Positions 25,700-35,970 of a stretch of DNA of 64,000 nt are shown here, piece by piece. Each line of letters begins with the position of its first letter. The first letter of the stretch is position 1. The notes beneath the pieces are model-generated. The model was not told the DNA's origin. It ran no database searches and saw nothing but the letters and a program-made list of their open reading frames with translations. Both the position numbers and the translations under genes were made by a program. The stretch comes from Lepeophtheirus salmonis (taxonomy: Eukaryota; Arthropoda; Copepoda; Siphonostomatoida; Caligidae): contig NC_052135.2 of assembly GCF_016086655.4 (NCBI RefSeq), positions 71,149,702 through 71,213,701 of the forward strand, given 5' to 3'.

Positions 25700-25905
25700 G
25701 TTCAAGGCAGTCGCAGGGTGTGATCTGGAGGAATTTTTGGCCCTCCACTGAATAATTTTTTGATATTGTCGTCACCACTTCATAATTTTTTTAAATTTTT
25801 ATAATAAATTTTAAATGCCAAAACCTATTTAAAAAGTTTTTTCTACTAGTAAAATACAAAAGTTCTTTAATTTTGGGGTGCGCTAGAGGGGTTGTAGCCT
25901 CTGTA
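25700..25905. repeat. MITE family A, short internally deleted copy
   Basis: A left part with GGCAGTCGCAGGGTG and a right part with TGCGCTAGAGGGGTTGTAGCC flank a short AT-rich core. Confidence 0.45.
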
Positions 25906-26430
25906 TAATGTATATCCACATTTGAATATGTCCTTATTTCGTAATAATATATATACGTATATGCCCAATGTCCGTATATTTTATTTTATTTTGAAGGATA
26001 AGAAGTATGTTTGTATAATGTAGATTAGACTGTTGGGGATAATAAAAAAACTGACTTAGTCAAATTTTGAGTTCTCTAAAATCCTTTTTGCCGTGGTACT
26101 GATAATTTTATTTATCTTTAAATGCTATTTTTGAGTCAAAATCAACCACTTTTAAGCCTCTTGTACCCTTCCATTTATGACACGATGTGTCAAAGATTGT
26201 ATTTTTTAGTTTTCAGGCTAACAGTTAAAACTATTGTGTATGTTGTATTTAATAATTTAAGATGTACTCAATGATTTGGGATTTATCTTTAGGGTATCTA
26301 TAAAATTCCCCTCTGGAGAATTCTCACCCTGGTGAATTCCCACTTATATTTATAAACCTATTTCAAATAAAAAGACAAAAAGATCAAGTAAGTTGATTTT
26401 TGTTTCATATCTATTTTCTATTTACTTTTC

Positions 26431-26771
26431 ACGATTCTCAAAAATCATTTAAAATAGTCACAATATGTTGGTTACAATCACGATATCGTCTTCTTTGAAG
26501 AGGCTGTTAAATTATCTCTATACGTTTAATGTAGGTTATTAATATACTTGTAATTGAATTGGAAGGATAGGGCCCTCCGTTTTTCTAGCAGTTTGCCTCA
26601 TGCCATCCAGTTCTCTGGAAGTTTCTCGACCTTTTGAAGGATAAAGAAAACTTGAATTGCATGGAGATCATTCAACTATTTGCTGGTCATCCTCTACTTG
26701 TTCAAAGAAGACGATATCGTGATAGTAACCAAGATATTCTGACTATTTTAAATGATTATGAGATCATGAGA
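26431..26771. repeat. Foldback: 70-bp inverted repeat with 201-bp loop
   Basis: The arms 26431-26499 and 26701-26771 are reverse complements with only a few mismatches; shared blocks include ATCATTTAAAATAGTCA and CACGATATCGTCTTCTTTGA. The innermost part is the most perfect. The loop has no coding signal and does not look like a known element. A MITE or an inverted duplication is possible. Confidence 0.85.
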
Positions 26772-27315
26772 ATTTTGATTATTTATTAGCTAATACTCAT
26801 AATATTGTATTTTGAATATTTATTTCTTTTAAAATTGATAAATGTGTTTCTATTATCTCATGTTTAAATTTGCTGTTAGTGTAGAAAATACGAAGTTAAT
26901 AGAAAAATAGATGTGCATTTACATTTGGAAAAGCTATTGAGACAATGTTGCAAGACAACAATACAATATTCGCATGGTTAATTTTGCATAATTATATTTT
27001 GTATTTACTTTTCATAAAAAAAAGTTTTTATTAGTTTAAAGTACTTAAAAATACACTCAACTCACTCATACATTTGTTCCCGCTCTTTCTCAAAATCACA
27101 TTACTAAAAGTCATTGACTACATGGGTATTTATTTATTGTCTTGGAGATTTTTCCACAAGAAACAATAAAGCCATAAATGAGCACGGATCCAGACATTGA
27201 TCAAATAGTATTATGTTGAAACGACTTTATTGACAGAGTTTAATGGCTCTTTGTTGGGTACAAGATGGCGTTCCATTGATTTATAGTTCATTATATATTC
27301 ATTGGTACTAGATAG

Positions 27316-27492
27316 TAGTGTTGTGTCAGTATTAATTTATTCGGTCTGGTCTAGTGTAGTCTTAGGACCGGTCATTCTGACTGTCAGTACTATAACTGAT
27401 TAAGAAAGAAGAAATAAAGTAGAGTGACGCCATGAAGGATCGAACTTGATTAGTTTTAGGACTGATATGCAGGACTGAACTGGACGGGACCA
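27316..27492 (+). repeat. MITE family B, copy lacking its right end
   Basis: It begins TAGTGTTGTGTCAGT, followed by TTATTCGGTC, CTGACTGTCAGTACTA and TTTTAGGACTGATATGCAGG, all shared with the full copy at 31949-32203. It stops near GGACGGGACC. Confidence 0.7.
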
Positions 27493-27907
27493 TGATTTGT
27501 ATCCAAAAGAGAGAACCCAGGTTTAAACTGCTAAAACATTGCAGAAGACTTGTCGTCCTACAAATTACATATTATGCATTTGAATTAAAAAAAAACAACT
27601 GGTTCTACAAACATCTAAAAAAAAAATCAGCTTTCAAAAATACAATTAAAAGTTATATACATACAAATTGGTCCAGAATGAGAGTACAATCCAATAAATT
27701 AAATAACTCACTAATTCTGGTTTGTATTCAAATATGGTATACTACTTTTTTACAGTTTTTATATTGTCCACTAATTGATCAATATATCATTCCATGTGCT
27801 TGCCCTAGTTTTTTGAATGCCTAGTTACTGACTTGCAGCTAGTATGTACAACAACTACCGGAATTTTTGCACCTGAATACTGTATTGACCTTCCCCATGA
27901 CCCAAGG

Positions 27908-28185
27908 TTAATAGAAATACAAGATTAGACCATAACGCGTGTACAACTGATGTTTGACTACCACCACTTTTTTTTAATATTGAAGTCAAAGTGTATGAGG
28001 GGTTGTGTGTTTTGTCAGAGTCTGTTTTTCTTCCCCAACAGTCGGTACGATACATTAAATTGAAAATTATAGTAATAGTGACGTCATAGACTATGAATAA
28101 TTTTGTTTTTGTTCAAATCTGTCTGTCTTGCCCAGGGGTTCGGTTTGATTCATCAAATTGAAAATTCTAGCAAGACCGATTACGT
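27908..28185 (-). repeat. MITE family C, nearly full copy
   Basis: It starts with the terminal motif TTAATAGAAATACAAG and matches the reverse complement of the copy at 43813-44122 almost throughout, including ACTGATGTTTGACT, CAGTCGGTACGATAC and GTGACGTCATAGACTATGA. It ends near GCAAGACCGATTA. Confidence 0.7.
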
Positions 28186-28509
28186 GATTTCTTAATTTGA
28201 TCAGCTCCTTCTTTTGAAATGATATTTTGTTTTAAATAAAAAATGATTCTATAAGTCTTAAAATTTGCACATATATTCTCTGACTATTACTTAACAATTA
28301 AGTATTAACATGCAAAAAGGTATGCCTAAAAAATTTACAGAGGATACTCTTTTAATTGTTTTCCAAACAAGAAGAAATTTGATAAAGCCTACCTCATATT
28401 GAAATGATATTTTTTAAGTAAAAATGGATTTATTAATGTCAAATGTGTACATATACTACTATATGTGAGATGAAGGATATTTTAATTTTTATTATTTTTC
28501 AAAAATTCC

Positions 28510-29490
28510 GCCCTCTGCCACAATAAAGAGCTCCTGGTGGGTTCGAAACTTATGACAGACTTTCCTGAGGATGTTTGCCGGAGTGTTGGTCCATTCCTTC
28601 CTCCACCTTAGCCTTTATGACCTCAACGCATGATGATGTAGTGGGTGTTGGCCTACCTCTCTACGGCGTTCCACAAGTAGTAGTTTAGCTGGTTCAGGTC
28701 GGGGGAGTTGGCGGCCACATCTCATTCGACCAAAATCCATCCGCCCCTAATTTGCTGGTCAAATACTTTTGGGTGATCTTGGAAGTATGGCATGGTGCTC
28801 CATCCTGTGTATATACCCCATTTCCAATGCCTTAGGTTGCGTTGAGGGCGGGAAACACCTTCTTCGACAAAATAATTTTATATTCATTGGCCTTCAAGGT
28901 CCCTTTTATCCACACCAGTCTGAACCAATGACACCGAGCATCATGGCATTAGCTATATGCTTCGAAGGCCTGGATAATTTTACTTTGGGAGTGGCGTCTT
29001 TGGGGTTCTTGACGATCTACAGAAGGCTGCAGGAGTTGAAGACTGGGTCAACTGTGAAAATTTTTTCATCCGAAAAAATGAGGACTTTTTTCTTGGGGTT
29101 CTTCAACTTACTAAGGAGGGTCTTCAATCGTTCAAGCCTCTTTTACCTGTGTAAAACTGTCAAATCCTGAACTTTTGTAATATTCCTTGACTTGAGGCAT
29201 AAATACTCTTGAACGATGCACCAGAAAGCCGTTTTGTGGCCCCTGAAGTCCTTGGCCATTTGGAGGATGTTGTCACGAGGGTTTGCGTATACATTCGCCT
29301 TCACACTCCTTATGAGGCTTTTTGTATGGACCGATTTTGGTCTTCCCGAACTCTGACGATCAACAATGGATTCGGATTCGTTATAGAGCCTCTTGGCGTT
29401 GTCGACAGTGATCCTACTGGTCCCGAAGTTTTTCCATTTCTTTATTGGGGAACTCCTGAAAGACCTACGCCTGATTTTATTTCTTCCATA
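28510..29490 (-). pseudogene. Decayed Tc1/mariner-like transposase
   Basis: Minus-strand translation shows DDE transposase pieces in the right order: a helix-turn-helix region near 29490-29200, the second catalytic Asp in YTQDGAPCHTSK near 28800, and DGFWSNEMWPP near 28745. Just after this the frame slips at a C5 run, and the next frame continues with SPDLNQLNYY, where the third acidic residue would be expected. Several stops lie in the middle. I could not find matching terminal inverted repeats. It is not functional as written. Confidence 0.8.
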
Positions 29491-30974
29491 AACACCTAAA
29501 AGGAAACCGGTTTTTTGTTATTTCTGCCTTTTTACGAAAACGTGCGAAATGTAGACGTTATTATCTGTATAAAAAGTGTACAACGACTTATGACGAATAT
29601 AGTACATAAATTCCTTAGTAATATTTTTGTTTATTTTTAACTTTCAAGTCCTACAAAACAACTTTTATATAATATGAAAAAACATTTTAATTTAATTGTA
29701 AAACAAATTATAAAAACCAATTTAATCAACTTTAGCAGTAACTGTCCAAAATCAGGCAGACAATATATATATTTTTTTTTTTTGAAAAAATAATTTGTAG
29801 TTATTACTAGTATGAGCCTCCCCGTTCCACGGACACGTGAGGGGGACATTTGGACACAAAATGCTTTACCAAATTTATTCCAGATCAATAATTAATAAAC
29901 TCAAAATCCCGAATATACTTTTAAAAAAACCTAGATATATTTATCAATAAAACCCAAGTTAAAAAATTTTACGCGGTGCCTCCTGGGTTTGATAAAAAAA
30001 AGGTTTATTTTCGTCAGAATTACTCCTGAACGGTTATTGTGTAGGCAATACTCCCACAGTTTTAAGCCTGCATTAAAGATGACCGAACGAATTTGTAGTA
30101 ACACGTGAAGTTTGGTAAATCAAATAGTCAGTAACAGTAAATAATCAACAGATTGCTATGTAACAATCCTCTCAGTATGTTGCTGAACCAAATTTATGAT
30201 TAATAATTTTTTTGATTTTTTGGTTGATGTTTTATTTTTTATTTTTTAGTGGCAAATAAAATGTTTATTTTATTATAATAACCTTTGTTTACTAATATTA
30301 TGTAAATGAAATCCTGTTCAATCCAATATCATAAAACTAACCTACTCCTAACTTGCCTTGTCACAAATTTAGACAAAAGTGAAGATCGCTTAATATATGC
30401 ACCAAATACATCTTCCCTTGTGCCTCTTTGTATCTTGTGTTCTACCACCTTTCATAAGATTTGCAGAACTCCTAGACGAATCAACTGGTTATTCCAATCA
30501 TCCCTTCACTTCTAATTTTAAATAGTAGAATGTTTTGCAAAAATGTTACTACTTAAAAAAATTACACTGGACCAGGCGGAGGAGGATCAATTTGTAATTG
30601 TCTTTTCAATTGAACAAGAGTTTAAAAATAGAGCGACTGGGGACAGTTGCAAAACTTTTTAGTTTTGGCTCAGATACTAGGAGCTGGTTTGAAATAGACA
30701 AACCCAAAATTTAAACCATCATACTTACATAATTTTTTTTAAAACAAAATTATTTAGAGATTAACCTACAATGTATATTACAACGTAAAAGTAATAACTC
30801 TATATACCAGTAAATTTAGTTTAACTTACAAAAAATATATATATATTTTCGAAATTAGTCTTAAAAATGTTTTTAACTAATTAATTTATATAACAAGAGT
30901 GTCCAAGCCATTTAAAAAATGGGAATTGATTTCGAATGACTTTGAAAACTTAAAAAATATGGAATAAACAGGGG

Positions 30975-31490
30975 TAGGATTATTATTATTATTTTTTTGG
31001 GAGCGGCTTGGTTTTTTCAGTTTGTTTTTTTCAAAAAAACTCATAAATCCTATTCACAATAAATTAAATTTTTGGATATAAATTTAAAAAATCTATAGCT
31101 ATTTACAGTAAATTTAACTTCTTCGAAAAAATTTGAGAAATTAAATTTAAAAAATTAATATTTTCGGGGAAAAATTTAAAAATTAAATTTATTATATTAA
31201 TTTTTTGGAAAATAATTTAAAATATTAATAGCTATTCATTTAAAATGAAAATGAAAAAAATTTGAAGCATTAGTTTTATCGGGGGAAAAAAATAGAAAAA
31301 TTAATTTTTATGAAGAAAAAATTTGAAAAATTATTTTTTTCGGGAAAAATTGGAAAAATTAAATTAAATTTAACATATTAAAACTTTTGAAATAAATCGA
31401 AATATTAGATTTTCTAGTAAAAAGCAAAAATTCTTTAATTGGGTGGGGGACTACAGCCCCTCTTGGCCTCCTCTGCGGACGTTATATCTT
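30975..31490. repeat. MITE family A, nearly full copy
   Basis: TTTTGGGAGCGGCTTGG at the left, AAATTTAAAAAATT-type blocks in the core, and GACTACAGCCCCTCTTGG with CTCTGCGGACG at the right. Same orientation as the copy at 37182. Confidence 0.65.
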
Positions 31491-31948
31491 TTATAGGTAC
31501 TGGGAAATAAAACCAGTATAAGTGGAATGGGGGAGGGGTATGGGTGTGTTGTTATATAATTAAAGTATCACGTAGTCTTAAACATTTATAATAACTGGGT
31601 TAAAATAAAGCCTAAGAACTTTATTCAGAAAGGCGTGCAAATTTATGATTGAGTAGTATATTTGTTTAAGTTCAACTCGTGATTGGAGGCATTTTATCCT
31701 TATAACCTAAATCAATTTTTTTAACTTGATTTATTTTGCCTAGGTTGGGGATTTATTTAGTGGTTAAGACAAGCTTTTAAAAGAGTGATTTGGATCTTTA
31801 TTCAATAAAACATAACGTTTATGTGGATAAAAGTACAATTGGAAACTAGGTTGCTGGGGAAGGAAGTAAAGAAAAAAAGGGAAGAGGCAAAAGTCTACCT
31901 CCTTCCAAACATGCAATTTATGAACAATAAGAAAAAAAGGGATTCAAG

Positions 31949-32203
31949 TAGAGCTGTGCCAGTCGTTATTTATTCGGTCCAATCCTTTTTAGGACCTGCC
32001 CTATCAGTCCTTGGGAGCGATCCTTACGACTATCGGTCCTTCTGACTGCCAGTACTAGAACTGATTAAAAAATAAAGTTAATTGACGTCGTCAAAGACGG
32101 AACTTTATCAGTTTTAGGACTGATATGCAGGACTGAACTGGACCGGGCCGAGACTGAACAGGAAGGGAGACTGCAGTCCTAGATAAGAACTGACACAACA
32201 CTA
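31949..32203. repeat. MITE family B, full-length copy
   Basis: 255 bp with inverted ends: TAGAGCTGTGCCAGTCGTTAT on one side and the reverse complement TAGTGTTGTGTCAGTTCTTAT on the other. The inside has repeated GGTCC, GGACTG and CAGTCC motifs in both directions, so the whole element could fold. TA at the ends may be the target site. Confidence 0.75.
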
Positions 32204-32394
32204 TGTACGAGAGTATAATGTTAGTAAAAAAAAAATTAAAAAAAAGAGTTCGAAAAACGAAACGTATAATATATGTAATTAAACAACTGTTTTTCTCTGT
32301 TAAAAAAAGAAAGTAACTATGTGTATAATATTTAAAAATACATGTAATTGCAAAATCGAAATCCTTTCTTACTTTTGCCATTCCGTGTGCCCGC

Positions 32395-33035
32395 AAGGGG
32401 ATGGTTGGAGGGCTGTAGCTCCCCCCCTCCCAAAAAAAAAATTATTAAGGAATTTTTGATTCTTACAAGAAAATTTAACATCTGAAATATATTTAAAAAA
32501 ATTTAATATTTGAAATATTTTTTCAAAAATTTTAATATTTGAAATTTTATTAAATTTTTTGAAATTTTTTTTTTAAAAAATTTCAGTTTTTTTAACAGCT
32601 CTGAATTTGTGATTTTTTTTGAATAACAATGGATTTTTTAAATTTTTTTAAAAAAACTTTATATTTAAAATGTAATTTTAGAAAAACAATTTCAAAAAAT
32701 TTCATTTTTTTCAACAGGTCTAGATTTTTGAAATTTTTTTCAAAAAATTTTTTATTTAAAATTTAATTTTAGTAATTTTTTCCCTAAAATTTTTGTTTTT
32801 TGTCTACAACTCCGAATTTTTGAAATTTTTTCTAAAACTTTCGTTTTTCAGAACAACTATGGATTCTTTGAATTCTTATCCAAAAATTTAATTTTTCAAT
32901 TTTCTTCCAGAAAAAATTTAAGTTTTCTAATTTTTTCCTAAAAATTGGAATTTTTGATTTTTTTTTTAAATTCCAAAAACCAAGCCCTCCCCTCCCCCCC
33001 CCAAAAAAAAAAATATAATCGTGCGGATGCCCCTG
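32395..33035. repeat. MITE family A, long copy
   Basis: It starts near GATGGTTGGAGGGCTGTAGC and ends CGTGCGGATGCCCCTG at 33035. The core has repeated blocks of roughly 60-80 bp of the type GGATTTTTGAAATTTTTTTC. Opposite orientation to the copy at 37182. Confidence 0.7.
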
Positions 33036-33769
33036 GGTACTGCGTAAGGAAAAAAGTGAACTATTTGACTCCATAATGGGAATGATAGATAAATATAAGA
33101 ACTTAAACCTTACTGCCTATTGAAATTGTATCCCTCCATTGCCTAGTTTTATTATATACATATCTGACCCTAATATATATAAATTAAAAATATGTTATCA
33201 CATCGCTATTTCAATCCTATTTCCATAAATTAGATAAAAATTAACTATTACAATGGAAAAAACTATAAAAAATGGGTAAAAGTAGAGGTCAAAACCTCCG
33301 CCTTAAATTAAATTGAGTTATTTATCTCAATTTTTTCGAAAGTTATGGTCAGTTATACATTTTTTAAGTTTTGTGTAACATAGTCCTGGACCTTTGATCT
33401 TCACCTCTCAAAATTTAATGGCTTCTTACTGCTGCCATCTTTATACTAAGTTTAATTAATATAGATCCGGAAATTTTTCCTTAATCCTTGTGACTAACAA
33501 GCAAAAAACAGAGGCAAAAACTTCGCTATACTTATCTCATACCTAATCGATAATAAAAAAATATACAAATTTAAACATTTCATAGGATTTTTCAGTAGAG
33601 ATTACTTTGATTGAATTTAAATATATCACTCTTTAATATTGGTATAAAGTAGTATTCAATTTAGGTATTGATTCTTTTTTTTTTAAATTCTTAAAGCCAT
33701 TTGGTGAAGCTTCATCAATATTTATTGAAGATTTGTCCATTTTATTTAAAAATAAAAATATCAACCATG

Positions 33770-33925
33770 GCCCCCCGTAATGGCGTCTTCTTTAATTATG
33801 ATGCAACTTATGATGTCAGCAAAAAAACTATATTTCTACTAAATGGATATCGAACCCGGTACTTGCAACGACATTATGAGAAAGCAATAATGAACTGCTG
33901 ATGACGTAACCGTCAAACTTTTGAG
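33770..33925 (-). repeat. tRNA-like fragment, possible SINE (weak)
   Basis: Read on the minus strand it contains CCGGGTTCGATATCC, close to a tRNA T-arm / B box, preceded at about 50 nt by a stretch that could be a worn A box. There is no clear acceptor stem. An 83-nt open frame on the other strand is probably chance. Confidence 0.3.
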
Positions 33926-35562
33926 CTGGAGCCCCGTCCCCCGTCCCAAAAGAGAAAAATGTCTCTTAAAAAAAACGATGAAAGTTTTCTAAATTTCTGA
34001 ACTGGCATTCTCCCCCCCCCCAATTATCCAATAGTGTGTTGTTGTATATCGAAGGTATGCATAATATAATATTTACTACATTATATTTAAAACAATATGC
34101 CCATGTCATCTCGAATAGTTTATAATTAGAGAAATATTGATTTATTGATTGGACAGTAAAATTAAAGGTCCATCTTCTATATATATAATAAATATTCTAG
34201 ATAAAACCAGGTACGAATAAAGATTTAAATTGTTTCTTTCTTTTCGAAAATATAAAATAATTTCATTGACACGGCGTTTATCCTATTCACTTAAATGAAA
34301 GTATAAAACGACGCAACTCAATCATGGGTGTTGAAAAAAATACAAAATAGGATTTACATTCTAAAAAAAAGGACTTTACTTTAGATACACCTTGATTAAT
34401 TATTCAACTTTAAGACCTTTTTTATAATGTTTTCTCTCTTTTCGTTCGGTTGTATCATCTATTTAGTTGTCTGTCTGTCAAATAGTAGACTCAATTTATC
34501 ACCAAACCTATAATAAAAACGAAGACTGGTTCCTTTGGTCCACTGTCGTAATTTAACGAAAGGCTGATCAGTGTTATTACCTTCAAATATTTGACTTTCA
34601 AAGTTGGGAAGAATTAATTTATTACCATTTGATTTTGGGGCTATTGTCTTTTCCTTTCGGATATAAAGTTGACAATTAATACTATGTAGTATTGGATTCG
34701 AGTACCACTGTCACTCGACAAAACTCGACTTTATTAAAGCAGACAATTTTCTAAAAATGACTTAAACTCCCCGAAAGCTTTTTTTTAAAATTTGACTTTA
34801 CATGTACTTGAATAATTAAAACGTTAGTTATTTTTCCCCTTCCAAAATGCAATTTATCATGTCATTTTCACTCTTACAAACAAAACACATTTTAAAACAC
34901 TAAACCTCTTCACTTTGATAAGGAGAGTTGATGAGGCTTGAAGTTAAAAATATGCAATGTTTTTATAGGTATTACATGTAGGGGCCCAGTGCTTGTGTTT
35001 TATACATCATCTTGGGTTCTTGGGTAATATGTAAAAACTCAAACTTGAAATTTTGACTCAAATTCAACACAATTAAAGATCCCATTCGATCAAATTTTTG
35101 ATTAAATTCCACAATATAAATATATAGGGGAAACTTTGATTTTTTTCCGGTTGAGTTGCTATGAGCGGCCCAGCCTCCTATCTAAGTGTCTGTTGTATAC
35201 GTACGCATACCTTAAGGGAGAGGGAACTTGATTCTATTTCATGGTAGGACCCCGTCCAAGAGGTATAAACTCATTAATAAAGACTCCTTTACTTATAAAT
35301 ATAGACACATAATGAAAGCCAAAATAAGCTTTCAATTTCTCTCAAAGGAACTTTACTACTTTGTATACAATATATATAATGTATACAGTACAATGTAGTC
35401 ATATAAACTTACATAGAAAGGGGGAAAAGTAAATCACGAATAAAAACAAAAAGAAACCCTTCTTCACGCTTTTTTCCATGAAAATTACATTTGGTGTCCT
35501 TGTTGTCGCCGTCGTTAGTATTGATATTTTATCCACAACTTTGTTGTTTTTGGAATTCACCT

Positions 35563-35806
35563 TCACAAAACCTGCTCCCTACATTCTGTCAGTATTAAAT
35601 TATACCTTACAGAGAGCTTAGAGAAAATGTTTAATAGAGGAAGAAATCTATCATGAAATTGTAGATTTGAGTTGTCGTCGATCCACTCAGGATACACTCC
35701 ACTCTCTTCTGTGTATAGATTACTATTTTTTTTTTCCCATTCTTGCAGTGGTAGAAAGTTCTTTTGTGCTAATAAAGGGAGGAAAAACAATAAGAACGAC
35801 CTTCAT
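35563..35806 (-). CDS. Candidate small secreted protein, suspected frame slip
   Basis: An open frame from 35790 to 35563 lacks an ATG, but an ATG at 35806-35804 lies just upstream in another frame and starts MKVVLIVF. The two frames would join if the A5 run at 35783-35787 (T5 in the gene) were four bases; the result would have a good signal peptide and about 80 aa, continuing with KNFLPLQEWEKK and an acidic, Asn-rich middle. A GTAAGG at 35610-35605 could be a donor, so more exons may follow. The same kind of one-base slip occurs twice in vitellogenin. The gene would be divergent from the ankyrin gene, with about 165 bp between the start codons. I do not recognise the protein; it may also be a chance frame. 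Confidence 0.4.
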
Positions 35807-35970
35807 TGTGATTACTTATGTATATATTGTATAGAGTATCCACAGTAAAAGGCCATTTCACAACAGGAAACAGTAAAAACAGTCGAATTACACACAGTTT
35901 AGTAATGTTTCTTTGACTAGGCAACTGAATCTCAGACTCCCCTTCAAATCATTCTTTCTTCTCATCAAAC
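35807..35970. promoter_or_regulatory. Putative divergent promoter region
   Basis: 164 bp between the candidate small gene (minus) and the first exon of the ankyrin gene (plus). No strong TATA box on the plus strand; TATACAATATATAC-like sequence lies toward the minus side. It counts as a bidirectional promoter only if the minus gene is real. Confidence 0.3.

Larger units (their letters stand above)
24189..35562. other. Gene-poor, repeat-rich interval
   Basis: About 11 kb with no gene I can support. It holds MITE-A copies (24670-24745, 24800-25330, 25700-25905, 30975-31490, 32395-33035), MITE-B copies (27316-27492, 31949-32203), a MITE-C copy (27908-28185), a foldback (26431-26771), a dead Tc1/mariner transposase (28510-29490) and a possible tRNA-like fragment near 33.8 kb. 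The rest, including 33.1-33.7 and 34.0-35.4 kb, is AT-rich sequence without visible structure. Confidence 0.6.

Noticed and set aside
28769..29499. Plus-strand frames of 96-133 codons
   Set aside because: They are antisense to the decayed transposase, whose motifs are clear on the minus strand.
35478..35621. Plus-strand frame starting MKITFGVLVVAVV with a hydrophobic N terminus, 47 codons
   Set aside because: It overlaps the minus-strand candidate, ends quickly, and has no good donor or similarity. It may be a chance signal-like sequence.
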